Notes under the pieces: model-generated
What the model was told of the DNA's origin: nothing
The model's input: the letters and a program-made list of their open reading frames with translations, nothing else
The model's database searches: none
In this document: positions 32,700 through 44,720 of the stretch, in pieces
Position numbering within the stretch: the stretch's first letter is position 1
Layout of the letters: each line of letters opens with the position of its first letter
Program-made: the position numbers and the translations under genes
DNA from: Molossus alvarezi
Lineage: Eukaryota; Chordata; Mammalia; Chiroptera; Molossidae
Direction: 5' to 3'
Assembly: GCA_037176705.1 (NCBI GenBank)
Contig: CM073886.1
Span: 92,806,501-92,870,500, forward strand
Length of the DNA stretch: 64,000 nt

Positions 32700-33183
32700 T
32701 AGACAGGGGTTCAGCAGACAATTCTGTCTACTTTTGTGTCTGTTTTTGAAAATGGTAGCTAATAGGCCATGATGCAAAGGTTACTAATGTTGCTGTTCAC
32801 CACTGACATCACCTCCCCTGGAAATGTGTAACTGCACTAGATAATAAAGCACTCCTTCCTCCACCCTACTGTTCTACATAGTACATACTTCAACTATTAC
32901 ATCTATTTCCTTATTTACTTGTGTTGCAGCTACAAAATCATGAGCTGCATAAAGGCAAGAACTTTTGTCTTATTCATCTAGATATGCCAGCACCCAGTAC
33001 AGTGTCAGGGATATAGCAAATGCTCAGTCAATGTTTGATAAACTAAACAAAGCAATAATGTTATTGTGATTTCTAACAGTGGAAAACTGCCTTTTAAAAA
33101 AAGTGAAACAGAAATATGTCAAAGAAACAATAATCTTTCTGAAAGAACAAGAATTATATCACAGTAAAAAAAAGAAATAGCTA
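32700..33183. repeat. Probable ancient L2 3' end and unassigned sequence
   Basis: CAGCACCCAGTACAGTGTCA then ATAGCAAATGCTCAGTCAAT (32990-33040) matches the L2 3'-terminal pattern. Nothing else recognised. Confidence 0.5.
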
Positions 33184-33416
33184 GCCCTGGCTGGTGAGGC
33201 TCAGCAGTTAGAGCATCAGCCTGAGGATCAAAGCGTGGAGGGTTTGATTCCTGGTCAAGAGCACATACCTTGGTTGCAGGCTTGATCCCTGGCCCCAGCC
33301 GTGCAGGAGGAGCCCAATCAATGTGTCTCTCTCACATTGATGTTTCTCTCTCTCTCTCCCTCCCACTCTATTTAAAAATATCAATGGAAAAGTATCTTTG
33401 AGTAAGGATTTAAAAA
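33184..33416 (+). mobile_element. VES SINE
   Basis: GCCCTGGCTGGTGAGGCTCA head with an intact B box and CT-rich body. Confidence 0.88.
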
Positions 33417-33776
33417 AGAAAGAAAGAAAACTATCTACAAAAGATACAATAATAAACAGTATATGCTGAATGGCTAAAAAAGATGATGAAGAAATAAGTG
33501 AATAAACAGTCAATTCAGTATCTTCCTCTACTGAAATGGGGCATATCAAGACAACAAAATTTAACAATACTTTTCACTGGGAATATCTGATGCCTTTTCT
33601 AATCCTTTGCTCTCCAATCAGCTTTCTGGTATTTACTTGGTTTATCATTAGACGTTTCTACTTTCATTCGTTCAACAAATATTTATTGAACACCTACAAA
33701 TGTCAGACATTATTCCAGGCACATGAGGTACATCAATAAACCACACACAAAAAAAATCCCTGCCCTATGGAATATG

Positions 33777-34080
33777 CAGGCATACCTCAGAAATATTGCA
33801 GGTTCAGACTTTGTAAAAACGCTCAAGATTCCGAATTAAAAAAACAGCAGCAACAACAAAAATGTAGATCAACCACTCAAAGGAAATAATTTTTAAAAAA
33901 ATTAAAAAATTAAATAAAAAAAAAGAAATATTGCAGATTCAGTTCTAGACCACTACAATAAAGCAAGTCATAATCTTTTTGATGGTGGAGGGTCTTGCCT
34001 TCGATTTGTATTTAAAAAATAAAAAAGTAACACCTGTGAAGTGCAGCAAGGCAAGTCATAATAAAACGAGGTGTGCCTGT
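33777..34080. mobile_element. Tigger-type (Tc1/mariner) DNA transposon remnant
   Basis: Ends CAGGCATACCTCAGAAATAT and ACGAGGTGTGCCTGT are Tigger inverted termini; TAATCTTTTTGATGGTGGAG is internal Tigger sequence. The right end is followed by TA. The first ~20 terminal bases recur inside at about 33925 (GAAATATTGCAGATTCAG). Confidence 0.8.
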
Positions 34081-35199
34081 ACTACAGTGGGGGCAGGGGG
34101 AAATGTATGGGTTAATTATATACTATGTAAGAAGGCAGTACACAGAGCCAGGGGGCAGCTGGGAAAGAAGTTCCATCCAATAAACTCAACTATTTGTGTC
34201 TCACTCGGGAGTTTTTAGTGAAATGACAGTATAAGTGTCTTGGTATACACGAGAGTCCCCCATGACTGAACACTTCTTAATAGGAAAAGTTAAGGAGTTT
34301 ATCCTAAATAATAGTGACCCCTGTACCAGCAGAGTGCCAGTGGTGAGGCCCCAACTAGTGTCATCATCAACCTCTTTGAAACAAAAAAAATACATATTTG
34401 TATAAAAACTTGTAAAGAACAGCAATTATGCTTATTGGTTTTCAAGTTCCTTCTCCGGTATAAAACAAAGAAATAGGAAGGAAAGCTTGATTTTGAGCCA
34501 AATACGTGTGTGTGTGTGTGCGTGTTATGACCAGAGTAATAGCACAGCCTAAATTTAATAAACTATAACCAATCAGATTTATTTTTAGTCAAAACCTTTT
34601 GCTAAATGTTAAAGGATCATCAGTCCTGTCCTAATATATACATCTTTGACTGGTAGTTTCCAATTACCAGCCTAGGACATCACTATCAGTAACTCAGTCT
34701 TAGAAGAATATCACTGTTTTGAGAGTTTAGTCTCAGGAGTCACTGCATTCATAAACATTACTTCATTAAAACATGTATAGGCTGCATGCCCAGTAATGTT
34801 CCCACAATTAGAAACTACTCTACATTAAAACATTTTGAATCATTAAAAAAATTTTTCTATTACCATGAAAGTATACATTATGGTTCTCTAAACAGTAAAT
34901 ATATCTAATTTAAGCATTTTGTTTTACTGACCAAGAAACTATGTCCCAGAATGGTTAAGGAGATAAACTGCAACTTCTCTAAGATCACAGGTTCACTAGT
35001 GACATTTCCAAAACCTAGAATTCAAGTCTCCTGTTCTAACCCAACATTCTCTACTGGCTACAAAATTTTTCTTTTTGAACATAGTGCTGTCCATTGATAC
35101 CTCAAATGAAATTAACTGTTTCTTGGGTTGGTTTTATTTTAGCTTTGGACCTAAGAACCAAAATATGGCATCAAGATTGTAGTTTATCTTCCTGATAAA
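34081..35199. other. Intron sequence with a GT microsatellite
   Basis: (GT)n near 34505-34525; otherwise nothing recognised. Confidence 0.45.
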
Positions 35200-35800
35200 T
35201 TATACTACATCAAAACTGAAGACCAAAATTAACAGAGTCAATGAAAACACCATATACAAAGTTAACAAGGTGAAGATTAGGAGAAAAAAATTTAAATGAC
35301 TGAAACAGACAAAGGATCATTATACAGAATACACAAGAAACCCTTGTGAATCAATACAAGAAATACAAAAGAAAACTGGACAAAGGACATAGATAATTCA
35401 CAGATGGAAAAAGCTAAATGATTAATAAATATCAGAAGAGATACTACCTCACTGGTTATCAGGAATCTCTTAAAAATTGAGATATTACTTTATAATCATT
35501 TACCTGGCAAAAATTACAAATTCCAGAAATATTCAGTGCTGGCAAGAATGTATAGAAATGGAAACCCTTATGCATTGTGGCTAGGAGCATAAATTGGTAC
35601 AACCACTCTGGAAAACAATTTTGCCATTGCTAATGAAATTAAGTGTGTGTGTGTGTATGTGTATGTGTCCTATGACCAAGTTATATCCTGTGACCCAGCA
35701 GTTCCACACTCAGTGCTAAAACCAAAGAAACTCCTGCATAGGTGTATAAGGAGACAAAGATAAAGGTGTTCATCTGTAGTAGAATCGATATGTAAAATGT
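35200..35800 (+). mobile_element. Old L1 fragment, plus strand
   Basis: Degenerate L1 ORF2 end (TGGCAAGAATGTATAGAAAT, ATAAATTGGTACAACCACTC), followed by a GT-repeat near 35644-35668. Confidence 0.65.
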
Positions 35801-35960
35801 ATCTTGCCTTTCCCTTGCATTTGTTCTCTCTAGCTGGAAAACTCCTGCCTCCAGATAACTGCATGTCTTGCTCTTTAACTTTAATGCACTCTCTGCTCAA
35901 GTTGTCAACTAATTAAATAAGTTTTCCTTGACTTCTCAAACTAAAATAGCTCACCCTTCA

Positions 35961-36194
35961 GCCGTGGATGGTTTTGCTCAGGGATTAGAGCTTCAGCCTG
36001 TAGATCAAAGAGTCTCGGCTTCGATTTCTAGTCAAGGGCATGTACCTCAGTTGCAGGTTTGAGCCCTGGCCCTGGTTGCTCAGGAAGCAACCTTCCAATC
36101 AATGTGTCTCTCTCATATCAATGTTTCTCTCCCCTCTTCCCCTGCCCTACTCTATCTCGGGTGAGGATAAAAAAATAAACAAATAAATTAAAAT
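35961..36194 (+). mobile_element. VES SINE
   Basis: Perfect 18-bp duplication AAAATAGCTCACCCTTCA at 35943-35960 and 36195-36212. Confidence 0.93.
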
Positions 36195-36329
36195 AAAATA
36201 GCTCACCCTTCAACCCAGAATCTCCCTGGTCTAGATATACTTCTTAATTTTTGTAAATAACACTTTTAACTTTCCCTTGCATTTCCCTATCTGACATTCT
36301 AATATATATGTGTTTATTGTCTAGACTCC

Positions 36330-36440
36330 CATTTAGAATTTAAGGTCCAGAGACCATGGATCTGTTTAGAATCTAGAACAGTAACTGGCACATATGAAAA
36401 ATGATGAATATTTGTTAAATAAATGAATTCAATGACTAAA
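36330..36440 (+). repeat. Probable L2 3' end
   Basis: AGTAACTGGCACATATGAAA with TTTGTTAAATAAATGAAT matches the L2 terminus. Confidence 0.5.
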
Positions 36441-36589
36441 TACCAATCTCTGCTTCCAGTTGTGTAAAGGCACAAAAATGAATCCAAGTCTCTGACTTTT
36501 CAAGCCCACTCGCTCTAACCTCCAGAGCCCATTGCATCTTTTCAACTCTGGTAATTCAGCTTGCATTCAACAATGAAACAGCTTCTACT

Positions 36590-37260
36590 GGCAGGCACTA
36601 CTCTGACAATAAGAGTAAGAGAGTCTCTGCATTCAAGTCTAGAAAGCAAAAAAAAGACAATTACAATATAGTATAAGCACTATAATAAGCTGTTAAGGAA
36701 AAATGTAACAGGCCTAACTCACCATATGAAGGTTGGGGAAGGCTTCCCAGGAGGGACCAAGATAGTATTTGTGCTGAGTAGGACTTATCCTGGGGAGCAC
36801 AATATGAGTGTTTGTCAGACAGTTGTATATTCTAGAAGACACACAACATATAAATGTCTTAATTTTAAAAAGCATCCTAAGCCTTTTGAAGAATTGTAAA
36901 TGTTTAGCATGACAGAAAAATAAGAGGCAGGAAACAGCAGAGGTGAAGGTGAAAGCAAAAGCAAGCAAGGCCCAAATCACTAAGGTTCTTATTTCCCAGG
37001 CTCGGTAGTTTGGATTTAAATCTGAAACTGCATAAGTGGACTGCAGAACAGCACTATCTGCCTACAGAAAAAGGAAGGGTGGAAAAGGACGGTAATGCAT
37101 CTTTGGAAGTAAGGAAATTATTTAGAAGGTTTACACAAACGTCTGGAAAATAATGATAACCTGAACCAAGGTAGTAACCACAGAGAAAAGGTAGATGAAG
37201 TACAACAAGATTTGATAAATAATTAGATTGTTAAACAGGGGGAGGGAAGGATTAAGATTT
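36590..37260. repeat. Ancient interspersed repeat, second copy of the 17.4-kb family
   Basis: GGCAGGCACTACTCTGACAA, GGAAGGCTTCCCAGGAGGGA and GTTTGGATTTAAATCTGAAA follow the order of a familiar old mammalian repeat; family unnamed. Confidence 0.4.
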
Positions 37261-37345
37261 TACACATCTTCAACTAAGTGTTACATGAAGGATCATAGGA
37301 AGGAGGAAGAGAAGTAACTTCAGAAAGGGTGAGATATATAATTTC

Positions 37346-37553
37346 TTTTTAAATACTTTTTATTGATTTTTTTTTTTAGAGAGAGGAAGGGAGAGAGAGA
37401 GAAACATTGATGTGAGAAACATCAATCTGCTGCCTCCTGCACGCCCCCCACTGGGATGGAGCCCACAACCCAGGCATGTGCCCTTGGGACTTGAATTGGG
37501 ACTTCTCAGTCCATAGGAGGACGATTCAATCCACTGAACCACACTGGCCAGGT
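37346..37553 (-). mobile_element. VES SINE (older subtype)
   Basis: Minus-strand CCTGGCCAGTGTGGTTCAGT through the T-rich low end. Confidence 0.88.
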
Positions 37554-37963
37554 AGACATAATATAATTTTTAACATGAGTTTAAGATAGCTTAAGACAAC
37601 AACAGTATGTCTGAGTTAAACAGTGATATGTACTAAAGAGACAGGTGTGCGAGTCATCAAAATAGAGATAACAGTTGAAGTCATCAGGTATAAGACCATT
37701 CAAGGAAATCAGGAGAGGCAGAAGACAGTACCTCAAGTAAAACAAATATCTCAATGGTCAGAGAAGACAGAAAAATAAACCAAGGAAAGACTGGTCAAGA
37801 CATAAGAGAAAAATAAGGAGACTATAGTGTTGCATTTTAAAGTCCTAGTCAAAATATCAAGTGATTTAAAAGATTCCAGTACATTTCTAAACAAAGAGAT
37901 CAATGGTGACCGTCACCCCCATTAAATTCAGTAACTGCAGTGGATTGCCAGACTTCAATATAT

Positions 37964-37978
37964 GGGGGGGGGGGGGGT
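37964..37978 (+). repeat. Poly(G) run
   Basis: About 14-15 consecutive G, rare in this AT-rich intron. Confidence 0.85.
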
Positions 37979-38145
37979 GTAATAAGTGGAGAAAATAAAT
38001 ATAGACAACTTTCAAGAAATTTAAAGAAATAATTACTACAGATGAAACTGAAGATGAATCTAGAGTGAGGAAAGTGTATTTAAGATGACTGTATTTAAAT
38101 CCTGATAAGTTAGTGTCAGTCCATAGTAAAACAGGAATTAACCAA

Positions 38146-38513
38146 GTGTCATGGACCAAATTCCATTTCCCCAAAATTCATATATTGGAGCCCTCATCCC
38201 AGTATCCTTAGTATTAGAGATAAAATTTCTGAAGAAGTGATTAAGTTAAAATGAGGCCATCATCCAACTGGGCTGGTGTTCTAATATTTTCTTTTTTTTA
38301 AAGATACCAGTGTACAAAGGTATGACCATGTAAAGGCAGAATGAGGGTCTCCATCTGTAAATCAAGAAGCGAGGCCTCAGAGGAAACCAATCCCATTGGA
38401 ACCTTTATCTTAGACTTCAAGCCTCCCTAACTGTAAGAAAATAAATTTCTGTTGTTTAAGTCACCCTATCTGAACTATTTTGTCATGGCAACCCTAGCAA
38501 ACTAATATACCAA
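38146..38513 (+). mobile_element. MLT1-type (ERVL-MaLR) LTR
   Basis: Start TGTCATGGACCAAATTCC, middle AAAATGAGGCCATCATCCAA, end AAATAAATTTCTGTTGTTTA then CATGGCAACCCTAGCAAACT are MaLR LTR landmarks in order. Confidence 0.85.
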
Positions 38514-38964
38514 GGAAACAATGTCACTGAGAAAAAAAAAACTCAGAGCACAATAAGATATGGACAGATAGAGGAAGACATGTTTGTGGGTGAAACCGGG
38601 CAAAAAGCAATGAAGTTCTCACCAATGTCTTTCATTTCCTCTGTGAAGTAGAAAGCAAGATTATCCAGGGAAAAGTAAAAAGGGAAGGAGATGGGAGGAA
38701 ACAGAAGTAGTTACTGAAGACACACAAGATTATTGGCTGGGCTGCCTGCCTATCCTTCAATAAATGTTTGTTGTTGAATAAATGCTTTAGTTCAGTTTTA
38801 ATAATCTGGCAGTAACTAGCAAATGAAAAGCACTAGAATGAGTCAGAACCTGGGTTTTAAATCTAGATTTATGTGACCTCATACAAGTCACTTACCTTGC
38901 TGGGCCTTAGTTTCTACAACCAGATATATCACACTAAATAATCAGCATAAGTTCATCTAAAATT

Positions 38965-39215
38965 GCCCTGGCCGGTTTGGCTCAGCGGTTAGAGCGTCGG
39001 CCTGTGGTCCTGAGAGACCCGGGTTCGGTTCCCGCTAAGGGCGCGTACCTCGGTTGCAGTTTGTCCCCGGCCCTGGTCGGTTGTGCGGGTGGCAGCCACT
39101 CGATGTGCTCCTTTCACATCGATGTTTCTCTCTCTCTCTCTGTTCCTCTCTCTCCCTCCCACTCTACCTGAACAAAAAATGGAAAAATGTCCTCGGGTGA
39201 AGATAAAAAAAAAAA
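38965..39215 (+). mobile_element. VES SINE (young, CCTGAGAG subtype)
   Basis: Flanked by TTCATCTAAAATT / ATCATCTAAAATT. Confidence 0.93.
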
Positions 39216-39244
39216 GATCATCTAAAATTAAAATAAATGATGCT

Positions 39245-39500
39245 GCCCTGGCTGGTTTGGCTCAGTGGTAGAGTGTCGGCCCAAAGACCAATGAGTCGTG
39301 GGTTTGATTCCAGCCAAGGGCACGTACCTCAATTGTGGGTAGTCCTCGGCCCTGGTCGGGGTCGTGCGGGAGGCAACCAGTAGATGTGTCCCTCTCACGT
39401 CAATGTTTCTCTCTCTCTCTCCCTTTCTCTCCCTCTATCTCCCCTCTATCTGAAGATAAATAGAAAAATATCTTTGGGTGAGGATTAAAAAAATAATAAT
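39245..39500 (+). mobile_element. VES SINE
   Basis: Flanked by AAAATAAATGATGCT / AAAATAAACGATGCT. Confidence 0.92.
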
Positions 39501-39600
39501 AAAATAAACGATGCTTATAATTTTAATGCAGTTTTATGCATGACCTCAGTTTCTTTACCAACAAAAGTAGTGTGTCTCAAACTTAAGTACATTCATATCG

Positions 39601-39797
39601 CCCCAGGTGATGTGGCTCAGTGGATTGAGCATCCCATGGACTGAGAGGTCCAGGTTCAATTCCCCATCAGGTTCAATGCTTGGGTTGCTTGCTCCATCCC
39701 TAGTAGGGTGCGTGAAGAAAGCCGTTCGATGTTTTTATCTCTCCCTCCCTTCCTCTCTCTCTAAAAAAAATCAATAAAAACATATATTTTTTTTAAA
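39601..39797 (+). mobile_element. VES SINE (older, degraded)
   Basis: Head CCCCAGGTGATGTGGCTCAG; the B box is degenerate. Confidence 0.8.
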
Positions 39798-39799
39798 AG

Positions 39800-41199
39800 C
39801 ACATTCTTATGTACAGAGCTCGTTAAAATGCAGATTATGATTCAGTAAATCTGGGGGTAAGGGCAAGATTGTCCATTTTTAACAAGTTCTCAGGTGAGTC
39901 ACAAGAATGTAGAATACTGATCTAGTTCAAGCTCTACAAAGCTTATAATTGCAAGCTTATCTGTAATCAGCCTGATATTTAGAAAATCAAACAAAGGCAC
40001 TCCAGACTCACACCTGCACTAAGTGTGCCTTGCTATTTCCTGAAACGGTCCCCATTCGGTACAGATAGAAAAAGAAAGGAATGAATACTATTGCCAGCAA
40101 CAATACGAAATTAAGAAAAGCCCAAGATTAAATACAAACACACATACATATACATACATACAACACAAAGATTAAAATCTATCTAATCAAACATATTATC
40201 TCCAAAAATATAATTTTTTTTTTCCTGAGAAAATACACGTATTTATCTCTGGAAGAACTTTTAGCATCTCGGACTGTAAGTATTATTTTGCATTCTGGTT
40301 TAATCTGAATGCAAACCCATTCACAATATCACATAATCTAGAGAGTTTTATATTAATTACCAAGTAATCTTCCCATATTTGTTTAGAACCTCTAATCATA
40401 CTACCATAACCAAAAATTCATTTTTGGTGAGAATTATCTTCTGCTTTAGGAAGTCTAACTAGGACGGGGCAGTCCAGCTGCCCTAGAGCTATAACATATA
40501 GCCACAAAACATTGCTATAATTAAACTGTTTCTACTATTCCCTGTGCTAGGTGAGGTGGGGGGTGAGGGGAGATTCCACAACCCTATCACTGCCAATAAG
40601 GAGAGATTTTCATTTTAATTTCATAGAAGTCTTCCTCAGTGACTAAAGATGTAAGAAAAGGTGTCATGCAATGAATGTCTTATATTATTGAGTCACTCTG
40701 TCCTTAACTTGAAAACTTTGTACTAAGAAGAGGTTTGAAATAACATGAAAATGGAGGAGTGAACTCCCTTTCCAAGGGAAAAAAAAAAGGTATGGCTGCA
40801 AAATGCTCTTCCTTAATCCCTTCTGGAGAATAACCAAATTTCAAGGACACTACTGCACTACAAGTGAGCTCCTTTAAAGTGTGGTGGGAAGGGATTGTCA
40901 ATTGCAATGTTGGCAGTCCCAGAAAATTTGCCAGTCCTAGCTGTTTAGTCAAGTCATTCGAAATAATACTTCCCTCAATCACCAAGTCACACAAAAAACG
41001 AAAGGAAAATGACAAATGCAATGGACCTCAAATAGTTTTCCTGAATCACAAAGATCCCCAGATATAAAGCTGCAGAAGTCGCTGAGCTTGAGCATTGGCA
41101 GCCATACCTCAGCAAGCAGGTCCTCTCTGAAAATGTGTAACTTCCTTCACTTGTTCATTAAGAGCTACCAAGGGTCTAATGTTTAATCAAGGCTTTCCC
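39800..41199. other. Sequence upstream of the IPO11 CpG island, no recognised elements
   Basis: A 105-codon minus-strand frame at 40704-41021 shows no family resemblance and is probably chance. Confidence 0.4.
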
Positions 41200-41990
41200 A
41201 GCATTGCTCTTTGCAGCAGTGTGGTGTGTGCAATGACAATATACAGTGGTTTTATACCAAAGACGACCACGGTCTCTAGCCCTCAAGGGCAAATGCACCA
41301 CCCTGGCCCGCAACCGCAGCCACAATGGGCACCCTACGCTCTCCTTATCTTGGCACCCAATGTCTGCCTTCCTGCACCCCGATTCCTCCGTGACCATGCT
41401 TCCCACCCCGGTCTGACTGGGACAGCCCCGAGCTCCCACAGGTTCCTAGGGTTACGCGAAGAGCCAAGCCTGCAGGCCCTCGCCGCGCCACTGCTATCCC
41501 TCATCTCCCAGTAGCTCCACGTTCCTCCCTGGTCACACCGGTCTCCGCTGCCCAACCCACTCCTCCCTTCCACTTGCGTGCGCCCTGGGCCTCTCAGGCC
41601 AGGGCCTCACCTCTTGGTTCGGTCCGGAATAACCCGGCTCTCCCGCTTCCACTCCCCAGCACGAATCAGCGTCGGCTGGTCCGGCGCCCCACGCTTCCAG
41701 TCCACACGCCGCCGCCTACTGATGCCGAAAGCCGCTTCTAGGAACGCGCCATGTTCAGCGTCGCAGCTCCAAACGTTGCGGGCGCTCGAATACTGCGTCA
41801 CAGATTCCCACAGCGCGTGGAAGAGGCAAAGACAGGAGGTGATAGGACAACAGAGGAAGAGGAGGGAGGGGCTTTCTATTCGAAACCGAAGGCGCCGGTC
41901 GTCTAAAAATCAGCAGTATGCGCTTGCGCAGTATAGAGAGCCAGGAGTCTGGACTCAGCGGGATCTGTAACCATAGAAACCATAGGTCCG
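41200..41990 (-). promoter_or_regulatory. IPO11: CpG-island promoter of IPO11, with likely non-coding exon 1
   Basis: A CpG-rich island stands out from the AT-rich surroundings. On the minus strand a strong donor, AAGAG/GTGAGG, follows position 41611, fitting a non-coding first exon of about 41611-41800. Position and orientation agree with the human gene order as I recall it. TGCGCTTGCGCA at 41919-41930 resembles an NRF1 site. A 130-codon plus-strand open frame here (41578-41970) is Arg-rich GC translation without a recognisable family. Confidence 0.75.
41611..41800 (-). other. IPO11: IPO11 non-coding exon 1 (inferred)
   Basis: Inferred from the GAG/GTGAGG donor inside the CpG island and the absence of an upstream ATG-bearing exon. 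The 5' limit is a guess; no transcript data are available. Confidence 0.5.
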
Positions 41991-42347
41991 GGTTGTCCTG
42001 CTCAGGGAAATAGCAGTTGTCTCCTCGGTTGTTTGAAGTTTAAATCAGAAACATTTTCCTTTCCTTATTCTAGATATCAGCTGCTTAACTGCATTACTTT
42101 ACGGGACTGTCTCTGCAAAGAAGAGTTATTAAAATAATTCTGTCATCAGTCAACCCTCCAACGAATACTGTATTTATTTTTTTTAAGGTAATATACTTCT
42201 TGGGCGCTCTATTCCAGAACAATAGCAAGGGTGGAAAGATTAAAAAGGAAGTCCAGTTCTCCCTGCTTATGCTACTATCTAGCTTAGTGACCTAAGTTTT
42301 CTTTTCTTTAGAATGAAGTTGTGAGGAAATAGTTGAGTGTTCATAAA

Positions 42348-42850
42348 GATTAATAATAGATAACATTTATTGAGCATTTAGTATATGCCAAATACAGTCC
42401 TAAAATGTTTACATAAATCATGTATTTTAATCCACATATCAACCCTATTCAACCCTATGAGGTGCTTTTTTTTTTTGTTTAATCCTCACCCGAGGACATT
42501 TTTCCATTTTATGTTCAGATAGAGTGGGAGGGAGAGAGAGAGAGAGAAGCATCAATGTGAAAAGGACACATCAAGTGGCCGCCACCCCCACGACCCAACC
42601 AGGGCCAGGGACAAACTGCAACCAAGGTACGTGCCCTTAGCGGGAACCGAACCCCGTCTCTCGGGACCGCAGGCCAACACTCTAACCGCTGAGCCAAACC
42701 GGCCAGGGCTGAGGTGCTTTTTATTATGCCCATTTTACAGATAAAGAAACTAAAGCACAGAGAAGTCAGGTAACCTAACTAAGGTCACACAGCTAGTAAA
42801 TGGCAATGTTTTGAACCAGACAATCATAAGTTCTGCAATATAAAGATGTT
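42348..42850 (+). repeat. MIR SINE split by a VES insertion
   Basis: AACATTTATTGAGCATTTAG, AACCCTATGAGGTGC, then after the VES CCCATTTTACAGATAAAGAA and AAGGTCACACAGCTAGTAAA: the full MIR order. Confidence 0.9.
42470..42709 (-). mobile_element. VES SINE (young) in a MIR
   Basis: Duplication TGAGGTGCTTTT at 42458-42469 and 42710-42721. Confidence 0.95.
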
Positions 42851-43018
42851 CATCACACAGGGCTGTTTTTATTTACTTATTTATTTTCATCCTACCCACA
42901 CAGGGCTGTTTTTAAAAGTAAATATACAAAATTCACCTAAATGTCCAAGAAAGAAATGATTAAATCATGGAGCATACATATGTAATAAAATACAAGTTGG
43001 CCATTAAAAATTATGTGG

Positions 43019-43273
43019 CCCTGGCCGGTTTGGCTCAGTGGTTGGAGCGTCGGCCTGTGGTCCTGAGAGGCCCGGGTTCGGTTCCCGCTGAGGGCGCGTA
43101 CCTCGGTTGCAGTTTGTCCCCGGCCCTGGTCAGTTGTGCGGGTGGCAGCCACTCGATGTGTTCCTTTCGCATCAATGTTTCTCTCTCTCTCTCTGTTCCT
43201 CTCTCTCCCTCCCACTCTACCTGAACAAAAAATGGAAAAATGTCCTCCGGTGAGGATTAAAAAAAAAAAAAAA
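43019..43273 (+). mobile_element. VES SINE (young, CCTGAGAG subtype)
   Basis: Flanked by AAAATTATGTGG. Confidence 0.93.
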
Positions 43274-43289
43274 AAAATTATGTGGACAT

Positions 43290-43459
43290 GCCCAGCCGAT
43301 GTGGCTCAATAATTGAGCACTGACCCCATGCACCAAGAGGTTGCCAGTTCAATTACCAGTCAGGGCATGTGGAGGGCATGCCAGGCGATGTTCTCTCTCG
43401 TCAATGTTTCTATCTCTCTTCCTTCTTCTTTCTAAAATCAATAAAGAAAAAAAATTATA
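43290..43459 (+). mobile_element. VES SINE (older), adjacent to the previous copy
   Basis: Flanked by AATTATGTGGACATG / AATTGTGTGGATATG. Confidence 0.85.
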
Positions 43460-44021
43460 AAAATTGTGTGGATATGTATTTGTTGACATGTTAACACATT
43501 CACAGTGTATTGAGGAAACAGGAGGTTATATTTGGGATGGTCCCATTTTTTAAAATAAATATATGCCACAATGCTAACAGAGTTTGTCACTAGTTGAATG
43601 ATATTGTGGGGGTTATTTGTTTTTGTTTCTTGGTGCTTTTTCCCTTAACTGTATCTTCTGATTGTACTGAAAGGCAAGGTAGTACTTCTCAAATCACATG
43701 GGGATGTTGTTAAAATATACATCCTGATTCAGTTGGTCTGAGGTAGGGCTTGAAATTCTTCATTTCTAATGAATTTCAAGCTAATACCAATGCTGCTGGT
43801 CCATAGACCACATGTTGAATAACAAGTCTATAAGGAATATGTGATAAAGAAAGAAAAATAGCCTAATTTGAATTAAAATAAAAAAAATTGGTCTAGAACA
43901 ATAAATGTTTTCTATTTAAGACAAAGGATCCTTTGGAAATATAAGAAAAGCTGTAACTTAGAAAAATACACACAAAAAAAATTTTGCCTACATAAATTTT
44001 AGGATCCCAAATTAAGAATTA
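43460..44021. other. AT-rich intergenic sequence
   Basis: No gene or repeat that I can name. Confidence 0.45.
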
Positions 44022-44241
44022 GCCCAGCCGTTGTGGCTCAGTGATTGAGCATCTACCCATGCACAGAGGTTGCCAGTTCGATTCCCGGTCAGTGTACATG
44101 CCCAGATTGTAAGCCTAATCCCCAGTAGGGGGCATGTAGGAGGCGGCCAGTGGATGTTCTCTCTCAACAGTGTTTTCTGTCTCTTTCTCCCTCTCCTTTC
44201 CTCTCTCTCTAAAAAGCAATTTAAAAAAAAAAAATTTAAAA
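44022..44241 (+). mobile_element. VES SINE, first of a three-copy array
   Basis: Head GCCCAGCCGTTGTGGCTCAG; preceded by AAGAATTA. Confidence 0.88.
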
Positions 44242-44253
44242 GAATCACTTGGA

Positions 44254-44474
44254 GCCCAGCCGGTGTGGCTCAGCGGTTGAGCGTCGACCCTGCACCAAGA
44301 GGTCGTCAGTTTGATTCCCAGTCAGGGCACATGCCCAGGTTGTGGGCCTGATCCCCAGTGGGGGGCGTGCAGGAGGCGGCCAGTCGATATTCTCTCTCAT
44401 CGATGTTTCTATCTCTCTCTCCCTCTCCCTTCCTCTTTCTCTAAAATCAATAAAGAAACAAATTTTTTAAAAAT
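44254..44474 (+). mobile_element. VES SINE, second of the array
   Basis: Preceded and followed by AGAATCACTTGGA. Confidence 0.92.
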
Positions 44475-44487
44475 AGAATCACTTGGA

Positions 44488-44720
44488 GCCCAGGTGGTGT
44501 GGCTCAGTGGAATGAGCTATGTCCCATGGACTGAGAGGTCCAGATTCAATTCCTGGTCAGGGCACATGCCTGGGGTTGCTTGCCCGATCCCCAATAGGGG
44601 ATGTGCAAGAGGTAGCTGATGGATGTTTCTCTCTCACATCAATGTTTCTATCTCTCTTTCCCTTCCTCTCACTCTAAAAATACAATAAAAACATAAAAAT
44701 ATAATATCTTTTAAAAAAGA
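44488..44720 (+). mobile_element. VES SINE, third of the array
   Basis: Again preceded and followed by AGAATCACTTGGA. Confidence 0.92.

Larger units (their letters stand above)
16686..41610 (-). other. IPO11: IPO11 intron 1
   Basis: About 25 kb between the inferred exon 1 and the start-codon exon. Filled with VES copies, L1 pieces, the 25.8-28.4 kb inverted repeat, a Tigger-type remnant and an MLT1-type LTR. Most VES copies lie antisense to IPO11. Confidence 0.7.

Noticed and set aside
41578..41970. A 130-codon plus-strand frame in the IPO11 island
   Set aside because: Arg/Ser-rich GC-driven translation without a domain or conserved motif.
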